Numbered from the stretch's first letter, positions 27,075 to 38,256 are shown. The stretch is 64,000 nucleotides of DNA from Alviniconcha marisindica (GCA_018857735.1 JABMCL010001116.1:2397501-2461500), one strand, 5' to 3'. Made by a program: numbers and translations. The notes: generated from the sequence alone by a model not told the origin.

Positions 27075-28620
27075 ACATAAACTCCACCAGAGGTACATCC
27101 TCATCCATTTCAGACATGAATTAAATAGTCCTTGGATTTCAACGTCCGGTCAACCGCACAGGGTCTCTCCAGAACGGACAAACACTGTTGTACTAATTTG
27201 AGTTTAACTAAAACACAGGCACAAAAAAAGGGGTGGGGGGTGGGGGGCGGGTGCAGAACACAGTCAAAGGGCACGAAAGAAGAAGTTGGCTGTGGGCTAA
27301 GTAGACTACGCGCAAGAACTTGAGACGATTGTCTGAATATTTACATGCACTTTGCTCCTTTGCGAATGTAGGGTAGCACACTTATGTGGCAGGGTTTATG
27401 TTGGCTGTCATTTTGCGCTCATTCCCCCTCCCCCCCCCCCCCCCCCCCCCCCTTCTTCTTCTTCTATATATGGCGGCACAATTATGCATGAACAATCGGT
27501 CAGATCTTTAATTTTTCAGATCAGATCAAAGCGTAATCTTGAATCATAGACGAAATTCAGGTCTGAGCGTAGTCAGGCAGTCAGGGAAAATAGAACAATG
27601 TATCGCAAAGTCATTCAAAATGAAACAAACATGACAAAAAGTCAGTGAGAGCAAAAATACAAATAAGACAGTGTCATCAAGTCGATCAGATTCCCTTTTC
27701 TTAGTGATGCTTGATGATGAGTACGAAGTTGAAGTTAATGCACTAAGTGACTAACATCCACACTTGTGTAAAGCTATATATTTGAAACCAAAAAATCAAG
27801 AATTTAAATGGACACAAAAAGCACTATTCGTAGCTAGACCTTCTGTATTTTTTAACAACACTATACATAAAAGTTTGCATGCGTGTGGGAAATAGAAAAA
27901 AAGAAAGAAGAGAAAAATGAGAAGAAGAAAAAAGATAGATAAATAAGAAAAGACAGAGAAGTCTTGAAAGCAATTCCACCGCTACCCTTCCATTCCATTC
28001 CGAGACAATATTTTTTCCCTGCTGCCAAGGAGAAGCATACTGCGTCCATTCCATCAAGCAAAATGCATTAACTTCCAGTTCCTTGTCGTTCCAGCTGATC
28101 CCTTGCATCATGGCAACTTCTCGGTTTCTCCCGCCTCGCCTGATTATCGCCAGATCTTGCTCACGCTATGCTGTTTTGTCCAGTCCCCAAAAAGCCACAC
28201 ACTCCATCGTGTGGTGAAGCTTGCAAGCGCAATCACTTTAGAGTCAGCTCAGTATTTGATTTTGGGGAGTTGGCAGCATTTTTTTCGGGTGGCGTTTTCC
28301 TTGCCTTGTTTTAACAGTGAAAAATACATGGCACCAAAACGCTGATGCACGGTTTTGCTGTTAAGAATGAATGTAAATTATGAACAGATGTGTATATAGC
28401 CTTTGGCTATATACTACTTACGTAAAGTGGAGGTGGGGGGAGTGGTAGGGGGAGGACACGTATTCCTAATTGATCTCTACATGCATTTTGGTTGCGGGAG
28501 GGTTATATTCCAAAGAATTCGTTTCATTGACACAGTCTAAAACAAAGGAAAGAAAAGCGCAGCATTGTTCATTTGGAACATAGCATTTAAAACACGAGAG
28601 GGAGAGAGAGAGAGGTGATG
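27075..28620. other. Unique non-coding sequence
   Basis: No gene was found. Poly-C at 27430-27452 and short poly-A/GA runs at 27895-27960. Confidence 0.45.
27130..27180 (+). mobile_element. Fragment of the repeat seen at 33485
   Basis: CTTGGATTTCAACGTCCGGT, CAACCGCACAGGGTC and CAGAACGGACAA match the 5' part of the 33485-33718 element; the rest is absent. Confidence 0.55.
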
Positions 28621-28879
28621 GTGATGATGACTAACATTATGATGATACTTTACTACAGAAAAATAAATATTTGACCATCAGTCGATTTTTCTTTACAAAT
28701 AATGTCATTAATGACAAACATAGCAACACTCCACTCAGGAAAGCAAAGCAGAGACGGAGAGAGGAGAGAGCGAGGGCGAGAGAGTGAGCGTAGGCAGTCC
28801 AGGGACGAAGAAAGAGGGAAAAAAACCGCTTTACCATCCACACACGCACAAAAAAGAAGAACCACATGGCCTCTTTCCG

Positions 28880-29225
28880 AACGCGCTAGCGGAAGAAATT
28901 AAACTCCCAATCGTGAAATAAAAAAAAAAAGTTATTGACTTTTTCCTCGGCTACAGAAAGGCGGCTCTCTTACTTTTTGGTGGGATGGGGCAATTACCGT
29001 GGAAAGGTTGAACCCGGCGGACATCTGCTTGACATTAATTTCGCTTATCTGAAGCAGCCTGCGCTCAGAGTTCGGAGCCTCAAAACCTGGACATGATCAA
29101 GATGGCCTTCCTCCTCTCCAAAGACTTTACGCCGGGAAAAAAGAACAGTTCGAAGGATCTCCTTTTATTAGCTCGAGTGGACACTTTGATTAATTTCAGC
29201 ATCTTTTTTCCCTCTCCCATTTTTA
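28880..29225. promoter_or_regulatory. Low-repeat island, candidate regulatory DNA
   Basis: It contains GAAATTAAAC, CAATTACC, an E-box CATCTG at 29022-29027 close to ATTAATT at about 29034, and TTTATTAGCTCG. It is repeat-free between microsatellite-bearing stretches. Inferred only. Confidence 0.35.
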
Positions 29226-29929
29226 TGGTGAATGAAACATTTGAAGTTGATTAATTGGTTTGTCCGGTTGTTTGTCGGGAAGCAAAAATGGTTTTAGGTT
29301 CAAACAAAACGGATTAGACGGACGAGGTTCGTGTCAGAGTCTTGAAACTTCGAACTTTGGGATGCTCTCGTGTGTTTTTTGGGGTTTTTTTCTTTTCTTT
29401 TCGGGATCCAAAACAAAAACAAAACAAAAATTCGCGCTTACTTTTTCCTCTTGCACATAGATCTCATTTTCACTCTTCCATTCCTTCTTCATTCTTTGTT
29501 GTTGTTGCTGTTGTTACTGATGTTGATATTTGTTTATGTTGCTGTTTGTTTTTCATCTTCCTTCTCAGCTTGCCTCTGCATTTTTGCCACGAAGACAAAG
29601 CATCACATTTTTTTTTAAGTCACATTTTTTAAAACTGGCTGCTCCCAGCTCCTTTTCCTCTTTTTTCCTCCACATCCTCTTTCTGTCATCCTGTTCCTCT
29701 CCTCCTCTCGTTCCTTCTTCTCCTTTTTTTCCTCCCATTTCTTTTCTTCCTTTCACTTATTAATTTTCGTGCGTTATCTGTTTGTTGCGCGAAAAAGGTG
29801 ACTTCACTGAAAATGTTTGCATGTTTTGAGTTGTGCAATAAAATCAGCGTTTTTTGCTTTTTGCTTTTTTAACCTTTTGCGCGTTGCTATCCTAGCTGTA
29901 CTTTTCTCGTTTTTCTTCTTCTTCTCCTC

Positions 29930-30200
29930 CTGCCTAATTTGTCGTGTTCAAGAAAGACCACTGTTGACAGCTAATGCCCCCATCCTTCCTTTGTTTCCGG
30001 CGCTAGCGTTGAACAGGTCGGTGATGGCAAATTACAGCTTGAAGGTCCCCAGATCGGGACTAATTCTCTCAACATTTCACCGCTAATTCCTTCCTTAGTC
30101 CCCCCGCCAGCGCCGCTTACAGCCTGCACGGCCCAGAGGGAGGGAAGGGCTCTGACTCGGGGCCGTCTGTTTAGCGTAACGCCTCATTTGCCGAGCCGAG
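29930..30200. promoter_or_regulatory. Low-repeat island, candidate regulatory DNA
   Basis: It has TGACAGCTAATGC, GCGCTAGCG, CAAATTACAG and two GCTAATTCC / CTAATTCTC sites. GC-balanced and repeat-free. Inferred only. Confidence 0.3.
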
Positions 30201-30654
30201 TGACGGAGGTGTCGTTCTGTTGGTGATGATGGTCTCAGGCCGTGTGTGTCGATAGCACCTTGTGAGCATCGACTTCGTTCTGCTCGGCCGTTTGTGTCGA
30301 TCTTAACCTTGTTGGCATCGACTTCGTTAAGCTCCGCCTGGAAAGTCTCTGCTGCTGTAAGATTTTAAAGGAAGGTGCTGCGTGTAAGTTCGACGAATGA
30401 AGTGCTGAAATATGGCTTCAGTTTAAAACCGAACATATTGTAGGTAATCCATGTCTTCGTTGTGTTCATGTGCTGCCTTTCAAGCGCCGATTAAATCTTC
30501 TTCTCCTCTTCTTCCAGTAATATTTACGATCAAAGCTGATCATTGCTGATATTTTTGGCGTGTGAAGAAGGGCGTGACTTGAAAAAAGCAACAAAATTTG
30601 TTGAGCTTAGCATGAGTTTTTCCACCTTAAAAGTGATTTGTACACACCAAACTG

Positions 30655-31990
30655 AAACATGGCGCAGGATGTACTTGGGTCACAGCACAGAGTGTAGTGG
30701 GTCCCAAAAATATTATGGCGCTTGAAGCAGAGGGGACGTTTGGAGCATGATGTAGTGAGGAATACGGCACAGGATGTACTCAAGACCTGTATATAGGTCC
30801 ATGATGTACTTGCATGTTATGCTGCAGGATGTAGCTGAAATCAGTTCAAGGCGCAGGACGTTTTTTGGACACATGACGCATGCTGTACCTGGGACATAGG
30901 GCGCACTATCTAGCGGGGCATCACTAGCGTGCAAAATGTACTGGATGTAGTGAATCTGTAGCAGACGATGTAGATGGGACACATGACGCAGTATATATTT
31001 GGGACATTATGACGCATTGTGTACTTTGAACTTTTGACCGTGTAGGACGCAGAGGAGATACATGGTGCTAGACATTATTACGATGCAGAATGTAGCGTGG
31101 ACATTATTACGATGCAGAATGTAGCGTGGACATTATTACGATGCAGAATGTAGCAATGAGATTAATATGATGCAGAATATAGCAGGGACATTAATATGAT
31201 GCAAAATGTAGCGGGGACATTATTATGATGCAGAATGTAGCAGGGACATTATTATGATGCAGAGTGGAGCAGGGACATTAATATGACGCAGGGACATTAT
31301 TATGATGCAGAATATAGCAGGGAAATTATAATGATGCAGGAACAATATTATGATGCAGAATGGGCATTATTATGATGCAGAATATGACAGGGACATTAAT
31401 ATGATGCAGAATGTAGCAGGGACATTAATATAATGCAAAATGTAGCAGGGAAATTATTATGGCGCAAAATATAGCAGGGACATTATTATGGCGCAAAATG
31501 TAGCGGGGAAATTATTATGGCGCAAAATGTCGCAAGGACAGTATTATGGTGCAGACTGTGTGAAGTAGGGACAGTATTATGGTGAAGAATGTATCAGAGA
31601 GATTATTATGGTGCAGACTGTAGTGGGGACATTATTTTGGTGCATAATGTAGCAGGGACACTATCATGGCGCAGAACGTAGCATGGACATTATTATGATG
31701 TAGAATGTTGCACGGACATTATCATGGCGCATAATGTTGCAGGGACACTATTATGACACATAATGTAGCGGAGACAATATTATGGCACAAAATGTGGGAG
31801 GAACATTATTATGGCTCAGAAGTTAGCAGGGCCATTATTATGGCACAGAAGTTAGCAGGGACATTATTATAGCGCAGACGTTAGCAGGGACATTATTATG
31901 GCGCAGACGTTAGCAGGGACATTATCATGGCGCAGACGTTAGCAGGGACATTATTATGGCGCAGAATAAGCGAGGAACATTATGACGAAG
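30655..31990. repeat. About 29-bp minisatellite, more than 35 degenerate copies
   Basis: The unit is near GGGACATTATTATGRTGCAG plus AATGTAGCA. Copies vary by insertions, and the array degrades toward 30655. Zones with distinct variants are visible (GATGCAGAATGTAGC near 31100-31400, GGCGCAGACGTTAGC near 31870-31950), which suggests several rounds of amplification. Confidence 0.9.
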
Positions 31991-32034
31991 ACTGCAGCAG
32001 GGACATATGGAGCAGCAGAATCAAGATGAGATCA

Positions 32035-32460
32035 GGGCATGTCAGGACCAAATCCAACATCACCCCATTGACGTCACAAAAACAATCCTGCGCGCGCTGG
32101 GAGCGAGGAGCGTGCAGAATTAAAGGCAATTAACGTGGAAGACGGGGCACCCGACCCTGCTCCAAACACAAGCCGAGTGCCCCTGGTAATCAAGTTACCT
32201 TCCCAACACCCGGCTCTCCGGCCTCGTAAGCTGGCCCCCAATCAAAACCATATTAACAATCGCCGCTTTAATTAACGATTCCTGCGCCCCTGCTAAAGAG
32301 GTTAACCCTCAAAGAACCGCGCTTGCGCAGACCATCGATAGGGGCTCAATGGACTGTCGCTCAGGCTCTTGGAACTGGGGAGAAGGGAGAATTTTGCTTG
32401 AGCTTTACAGCCGAGGATTCAATCTGCTGCTAGGACAGACCAGAGATGTCGATTCGATTT
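32035..32460. promoter_or_regulatory. Low-repeat island upstream of PRDM8, candidate enhancer/promoter
   Basis: It carries a perfect CRE TGACGTCA at 32069-32076, CAATTAA at 32127-32133, TTAATTAA at 32268-32275 and several CpGs, in repeat-free DNA 1.5-1.9 kb before the first coding exon. It could include the missing 5' UTR exon. Inferred. Confidence 0.4.
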
Positions 32461-32799
32461 TGTCCATTACCGCCTAAAACACTTGCCGTCTGCCCCGGTC
32501 CAGAGGCCGTCTGCTTTGGCCTGGACATCGCCAACTGTGACTAGACGCCGCAAAACATATTCTCATTAGAGGAGATTTTCCTGGCCCGCGACTCTCTCTC
32601 TGTATCTCTCTGGTTCTGGCGCGAAATAGCCACATCATTTTGGCACAGTCGGGATTGGAAGGCGGATCGAATTTGGGCCGACTTCTCTGGTCACAGTATC
32701 CCCGCGAAATGACTTTGTTTGGAGGCAGAGAGGCCTTGTAGGCTGGGCGCTGGAAGACCAGCTCTTCGCCAGTCGTTAGAGGGGCTGCATTTGATTTTG

Positions 32800-33095
32800 G
32801 GTGAGGGAGTAGGACCCTGCTTTGCTCTTGTGCTGTCTTTTCAGCGAACATCGGTAGTAGGAATCTGCTTTGCTCTTGTGTTTTCTTTTCAGCGAATATC
32901 GGTAATAGAACCCTGCTTTCGTCTTGTGCTGTCTTTCCAGTGAACATCGGTAGTAAACCCTGTTTTCCTGTTGTGCTGTCTTTTCAGCGAACATCGGTAG
33001 TAGAACCGTGCTTTTCTCTTGTGTTGTCTTTTCAGCGAACATCGGTTGTAGGACCCTGCTTTCGTCTTGTGCTGTCTTTCCAGCAAATATCGCTA
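32800..33095 (+). repeat. 48-bp minisatellite repeating a 3' splice-site-like motif, 6 copies
   Basis: Six units spaced 48, 48, 47, 48 and 48 bp each contain a pyrimidine-rich tract ending in CAG (GTGCTGTCTTTTCAG), with AG ending at 32844, 32892, 32940, 32987, 33035 and 33083. CGAACATCG and GTAGTA follow. The array sits about 0.85 kb before the first coding exon of PRDM8, on the same strand. The Lys/Arg/Ser-rich minus-strand open frames over it are repeat artefacts. Confidence 0.9.
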
Positions 33096-33484
33096 GCTTT
33101 GTATTTAAAAAGCTGCACTGATCAATATAAGAACCATTGTGACAGGCGTGCCAGAAAAAGTAACAGCTACCGTTTTTAAAAGCACCAGGAAAAAAATAAT
33201 GTCCTTGCTGTCGATGGCACATCAAGAGTGACACCGTACTTACTGAGTTTCTTGGAAGGAAAGCGTGGCCGCGAAAGTAACAAAGAAAGAGAACTGATAA
33301 CACCTTTAACGTCTACAGATAGAACGCCTAGAATTCTTCTCACATAATTATTTTCCTGCCTCTTAGTAATCTTGAAGGATCGCAACAACAATAAATCCGG
33401 ATGATATGTTTGCGTCTAGAAACAATAGTCTATTGTTACACAAACGTCATGTCTTTCGCGTAGACTTGCTTGAATGTATTGTAG

Positions 33485-33718
33485 TTCAGTCTTGGATTTT
33501 AACGTCGCTTTAACCGTACAGGGTCACCTCAGAACGAATTAATGTTTGGAATTTCCTGATAGACATATATCAGATAGTACGAATCTGATACCGTGGATGT
33601 TGAAGTTAAGGTCCCTCCTCCGGAGAATCCAGATCTATTAAAGGCTCCTTGGGAGCTTAGAGCAGGCTTTGTCAGCCCGACATCCGAGGACATGAAGCCC
33701 CACATGATCATCATCTAG
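33485..33718 (+). mobile_element. Dispersed SINE-like repeat
   Basis: The 5' part (TTAACGTCGCTTTAACCGTA, CAGGGTC) recurs at 27137-27175 and more weakly at 62555-62590. The 3' part (CCGACATCCGAGGACATGAA then an ATCATCATC tail) matches the end of the 57987 retroposon. The boundaries are approximate. Confidence 0.6.
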
Positions 33719-33927
33719 AGTAGGCGACAAATACATTTGCCTACTGACAAAGATTCTGCCTTCCTAATTTCTGCCTTTCCGGTTATTCTAACTTCACTTG
33801 ATCCCAGTCCCCGTCAAAAATGTTTGGTTGATGTCAGTTCTCACCTGTGTACAACGTGAAGTGTTTTATACTTGTACGGTGTCTCGCCATTGGCGTGCTC
33901 AACGAACTGTGTCTCTTTTCATTTCAG

Positions 33928-34084
33928 ACCAGCGCATCCCTTCACGATGGGTGTGATCACTGTGACGGACATTGACTACGGTCACATCTTCGGCCCCTTT
34001 CCCTCCCACGTGACACCTGCTGACCCTGCCTACCTCATCGGGATGCTGACCAACGACAAGAGGCCTGAGGGTCTGATGCTGAAG
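33928..34084 (+). other. PRDM8: PRDM8 first coding exon (N-terminal half of PR domain)
   Basis: The acceptor is a pyrimidine-rich tract ending TTTCAG at 33927. Nineteen nucleotides precede the ATG at 33947, and codons 1-46 end TNDKRPEGLMLK. The donor AAG|GTGAGA falls at 34084/34085. The last 36 nt of this exon are the parent of the intron 1 minisatellite. Confidence 0.85.
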
Positions 34085-35737
34085 GTGAGAGGTCGTTCAT
34101 ATCCTGTAAACACTCAAATTCCTGCACTAAACCACCGTATACAGACCAACAACAAGGGCCCTGAGGGTTTGTTGCTGAAGGTGAGTGTCATCATTTGGTG
34201 TAAACACACTAATTCCTGCACTAAACGACCGTAAGCAGACCAACGACAAGAGGCATGAGAGTTGGATGCTTAAGGTGAGTAGTCATTCATTTTCTGTAAA
34301 CACACTAATTGCACTAAACCACCATATACAGACCAACCACAAAAGGGCCCTGAGGGTTTGATGCTGAGGGTGAGAGTGTCATTCATTTCCTGTAAACACA
34401 CTAATTCCGGCATTAAACCACCGTGTACAGACCAAGGACAAGAGGTGTGAGGGTCTGAACACACTAATTCCTGCATTAAACCACCGTATACAGACCAGCG
34501 ACAAGAGGTGTGAGGGTCTGAACACACTAATTCCGGCATTAAACCATCGTGTACAGACCAAGGACAAGAGGTGTGAGGGTCTGAACACACTAATTCCGGC
34601 ATTAAACCACCGTGTACAGACCAAGGACAAGAGGTGTGAGGGTCTGAACACACTAATTCCTGCATTAAACCACCGTATACAGACCAGCGACAAGAGGTGT
34701 GAGGGTCTGGACACACTAATTCCTGCATTAAACCACCGTATACAGACCAGCGACAAGAGGTGTGAGGGTCTGAACGCACTAATTCCTGCATTAAACCACC
34801 GTATACAGACCAGCGACAAGAGGTGTGAGGGTCTGAACACACTAATTCCTGCATTAAACCACCGTACACAGACCAGCGACAAGAGGTGTGAGGGTCTGAA
34901 CACACTAATTCCTGCATTAAACCACCGTACACAGACCAGCGACAAGAGGTGTGAGGGTCTGAACACACTAATTCCTGCATTAAACCACCGTATACAGACC
35001 AGCGACAAGAGGTGTGAGGGTCTGAACACACTAATTCCTGCATTAAACCACCGTATACAGAACCAGCGACAAGAGGTGTGAGGGTCTGAACACACTAATT
35101 CCTGCATTAAACCACCGTATACAGACCAGCGACAAGAGGTGTGAGGGTCTGGACACACTAATTCCTGCATTAAACCACCGTATACAGAACCAGCGACAAG
35201 AGGTGTGAGGGTTTGATGCTCAAGGTGGGTCGTCATTCATTTTCTTCACCACACTAATTCCTGCTCTAAACAACCGTCTGATCACCAGCGACAACAGGTC
35301 TGAGAGTCAGGCGAGAGGAAACAAATCGGCCTAGCTTCACCATTTTTTAACCAACGGAACCTCGGAAGCCGCCCTGCATATGGAACATTCTTGTTGCCTT
35401 TCAGATGGACCCTCCCGGAAGACGCGAAGGGCTTCGTGCAGTCGACTGGCTGCCCTACATCCAGCCCGCCCGCGACTCGGAGGAGCAGAACATGGAGGCG
35501 TACGTGAAGGAGGGACAGGTGTACTTCCGGGCCCTGCGCATCATCAAGGCAGGCGAGGAGATGCTGGTCTGGTACAGCAAGGACTTCGCTCAGCTCCTCA
35601 ACATCCCCGAACTGCCCAGAGTCAATGTCAACGGTTAGTTCAGCTGGTTTGGACGGTTCTTCTTCTTCTTCTTCTTCTTCTTCTTCTTCTTCTCTCTCTT
35701 CTTCTTCTTCTTCTTCTTCTCTCTGTCTCTGTCTCTG

Positions 35738-35819
<82 letters not shown>

Positions 35820-35873
35820 GTCTGTCTGTCTTCTGTCTGTCTGTCTGTCTGTCTGTCTTCGTCTGTCTGTCTG

Positions 35874-35907
<34 letters not shown>

Positions 35908-35927
35908 CTCTCTCTCTCTCTCCCTTT

Positions 35928-35958
<31 letters not shown>

Positions 35959-36137
35959 TAATGTAAAAAGAGTATTTATCCAGCGCTTACACCTAACGTG
36001 AGCCCGGAGCGCACAAAACGAAAACAATAGGGCCGACAAATATATGTACAGAACCAGTAGCACTTTGAAATCCTACTAATTATATAAATAAAGACATTAC
36101 AACGCTTCATTCAACCTCTCTCTCATTACCTCCAAGA

Positions 36138-36220
<83 letters not shown>

Positions 36221-36301
36221 GCGCGCGCGCGCGTCCGCGAAGTGGACAATAACGCTGTGAAAGGTGTGTGTGTGTGGTGTGTGTGTGTGTGTGTGTGTGT
36301 G

Positions 36302-36368
<67 letters not shown>

Positions 36369-38256
36369 GTACCGGTCTCTCTGTGCTTATTAATTTTGTC
36401 TTTAAGTCTGTGCCTTCGTGTTTTTGATTACACTGTTGTCAATTATTCACTTCCGAAATGACGGCGAACCTAAATGACCTCGGTCATTTTATACCGTGGT
36501 GTCTTTCACTATGCACGTACAACTTTAACAGATTTCTCTGCACAGAATTGTCCACGCTTTTCAACTCAAACTGTGTGTTTCCACAGATGGCGAACATTAC
36601 ATCTGCCCACGATGCGGAGACACGTTCGAGTTTCCTTACTCTCTGCGAGCCCACATCAAGTTCAAGTGTAGCTACACCCTCAGCGAGATCAGTCCCAACA
36701 GAGCCTATCTGCACTCGGACAGGAACGGCCTCAGCGACCACGGCAGTGCCAAGGCCTTCCGGTTTCGGGCCTTCAGTCGTCTGGATGAGCCTCCGGTCAA
36801 ATCTTCCACAGACACCCGGGACACGGCGAAAGACGTTCAGAACGGGCTGGACTTCTCCAGGGCGGGAAGTGGTTTAGACTTCTCCAAGCCTGCACTCCAC
36901 GGGGTCGACTTTTCTAAGCCGGGAAATGGCCTGGACTTTTCCTCCAAACCTGGACGCGGAATAGACTTTTCCTCCAAACCTGGACACGGAATAGACTTTT
37001 CCTCTAAACCTGGACACGGAATAGACTTTTCCTCTAAACCGGGACACGGAATAGACTTTTCCAAGCCCGCGAAAGGACTGGACTTTTCGAAGCCAGAAAA
37101 CGGGTTGGATTCTTCGTCTAAGTCTGAGGGCAGTTTAGATTATTCGAAGCCTCAGAGTGGGCCAGAGTTTTCCAAGCCGTTTCCTCGTTTCGTGGAAAGC
37201 CGAGCCAACCTCTCCCCTCCCTCGTCGGTGAGCAAGCGCCCCAACCGAGACAGCAGCCCCTTCAGACAAGCCCCGTCGCCCAAGACGCAGAGAGTGCTGG
37301 AACCTAAGGCGGAACTGCTGTCGCCCACCAGGGAGGAGCACGGCCGGATGCTGTCCAAGCTTGACAGGTCACCGCAGAAAACGCCCCCCGAGAGCGGCCT
37401 CAAGGACAGCCACGCCGACGTCGCTAGCGCCTTCAGGAAGGTGGAGAGATCGTCCACGCCCGAAGCGGAACGCCCCAACAGCGGGGGTTCTTCTCGGGCG
37501 GAAGAGAATTCCAGCTTGAGCCCCGTCATTGGGAGCGTGGGCGTGTCCATGCCGACGCCGCTGCCTCCTCCCATCCACGCTCCGCCCATCAGCAGCATGT
37601 CGCGCCTGCCAGGCCCTCCGGTCAGCGCCACCGGCCTGCACGCCATGCCGGGGTCTCTGATGGGGCTGTACATGCCGCGTCTGCCGATGGTCCCCCCTCC
37701 CCTCAACCTGCCCGGGGGACCCGGCGCCAGCCCCATGCACCACGTCAGCGCCCACCACCCCGCCTTCGCCGCCGCCGATCAGATCCCTCCGGGACTGCTG
37801 GAGATGTGCAGGGCCACCATCCCCTCCATCGGGCCCCTGACGGAGAGCTTCGCCAACATCCGTAACGGCGACAGCCACGGGCCCGGTTCGGACTTCCCCG
37901 GCAAGGCGGGCATGTTTCTGGGCGGGGGCGGAGAGCGCGGCGGGCACCCGGTGGGGCTGGGCACCGTGCCCTTCCTCAAGTCCAACAACCCCATGGTGGA
38001 GAAGATCCTGCAAAGCACCAGCCCCACGCTCATGACCTCGCCCATGTCCGCCATCAACATGTCGCAGAACTGGTGCGCCAAGTGCAACGCCACCTTCCGC
38101 ATGACCAGCGACCTGGTGTACCACATGCGCTCGCACCACAAGCGGGAGTTCGACCCCATGAAGCGCAAACGAGAGGAGAAGCTCAAGTGCACCATCTGCA
38201 ACGAGACGTTTCGGGAGAGACATCACCTGACCAGGCACATGTCGTCACACGCGTGA
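33947..38256 (+). CDS. PRDM8: PRDM8-like PR-domain zinc-finger transcriptional regulator (3 coding exons)
   Basis: Joined exons 33947-34084, 35405-35633 and 36587-38256 give 678 aa, close to vertebrate PRDM8 (about 690). Introns are phase 0 and phase 1, with AAG|GTGAGA and ACG|GTTAGT donors and TTTCAG and CCACAG acceptors. The PR (SET-like) domain spans residues about 8-115 (IFGPF, EEQNMEAYVKEGQVYFRALR, MLVWYSKDF). A C2HC finger follows (C129, C132, H145, C150). A Pro/Ser-rich linker holds 12 DFSKP-type repeats at about 207-321. Two C-terminal C2H2 fingers (C619/C622/H635/H639; C657/C660/H673/H677) contain FRMTSDLVYHMRSHH and FRERHHLTRHMSSH, which is the PRDM8 signature. Vertebrate PRDM8 is a nuclear repressor in neurons that works with a bHLH partner and is reported to act on H3K9; that role is assumed here. 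The start ATG has A at -3 and G at +4, but the frame is open back to the acceptor at 33927. A further N-terminal residue stretch from an upstream exon is therefore possible, and vertebrate PRDM8 has about 27 more residues there. The 5' UTR exon was not located. Confidence 0.95.
34085..35404 (+). repeat. PRDM8 intron 1, largely a 63-bp minisatellite derived from exon 1
   Basis: Long-form copies start at 34145, 34239 and 34332. Each reads ..CAG, a 36-38-nt copy of the exon 1 3' end, then a GTGAG donor-like site and a TGTAAACAC spacer. From about 34440 to 35200, 13 shorter copies have lost the donor segment and repeat every 63 bp, with one-base inserts near 35060 and 35190. The last copy (35191-35230) again has a GTGGGT donor-like end. 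Because 63 is divisible by 3, the array gives long spurious minus-strand reading frames. The unit is rich in ACCAGCGACAAGAGG and CTAATTCCTGCATTAAACCA. Confidence 0.9.
35634..36586 (+). repeat. PRDM8 intron 2: stacked microsatellites
   Basis: In order the intron holds (CTT)n at 35658-35718, (CTCTGT)n and (CT)n to 35814, (CTGT)n with interruptions to 35876, and (CT)n to 35952. Then come a unique stretch with an AGCGCTTACA-type motif, (CA)n 36139-36206 running directly into (CG)n 36206-36234, (GT)n 36264-36304 and (CTGT)n 36304-36368. The last 220 bp before the acceptor are unique. A single copy of the 3.5-kb-region motif GGACAATAACGCTGTGAA sits at 36244. Confidence 0.9.
36840..37182 (+). repeat. 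In-frame coding repeat in PRDM8 exon 3 (DFSKP repeats)
   Basis: Twelve consecutive 8-10-residue units of the form G-(L/I/V)-D-F-S-(S)-K-P-x-x cover residues about 207-321. The central three to four units (GIDFSSKPGH) are nearly identical 30-bp copies. The outer units are 24-30 bp and more diverged, and the array fades into SLDYSKPQS and GPEFSKP. All length changes keep the frame. The segment lies in the linker between the C2HC finger and the C-terminal finger pair, probably in disordered protein. Confidence 0.9.

Noticed and set aside
26184..27104. Long frames on both strands with WNRLCGLFGLEPT-type repeats
   Set aside because: They are the 28-bp minisatellite; three units of 28 bp give a 28-residue pseudo-repeat.
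34270..35236. Minus-strand frames of 257 and 285 codons with 21-residue repeats
   Set aside because: They are the 63-bp intron 1 minisatellite of PRDM8 on the wrong strand.
37152..38238. Minus-strand frames of 194-289 codons antisense to PRDM8 exon 3
   Set aside because: Shadow frames caused by GC-rich codon use in the real exon.
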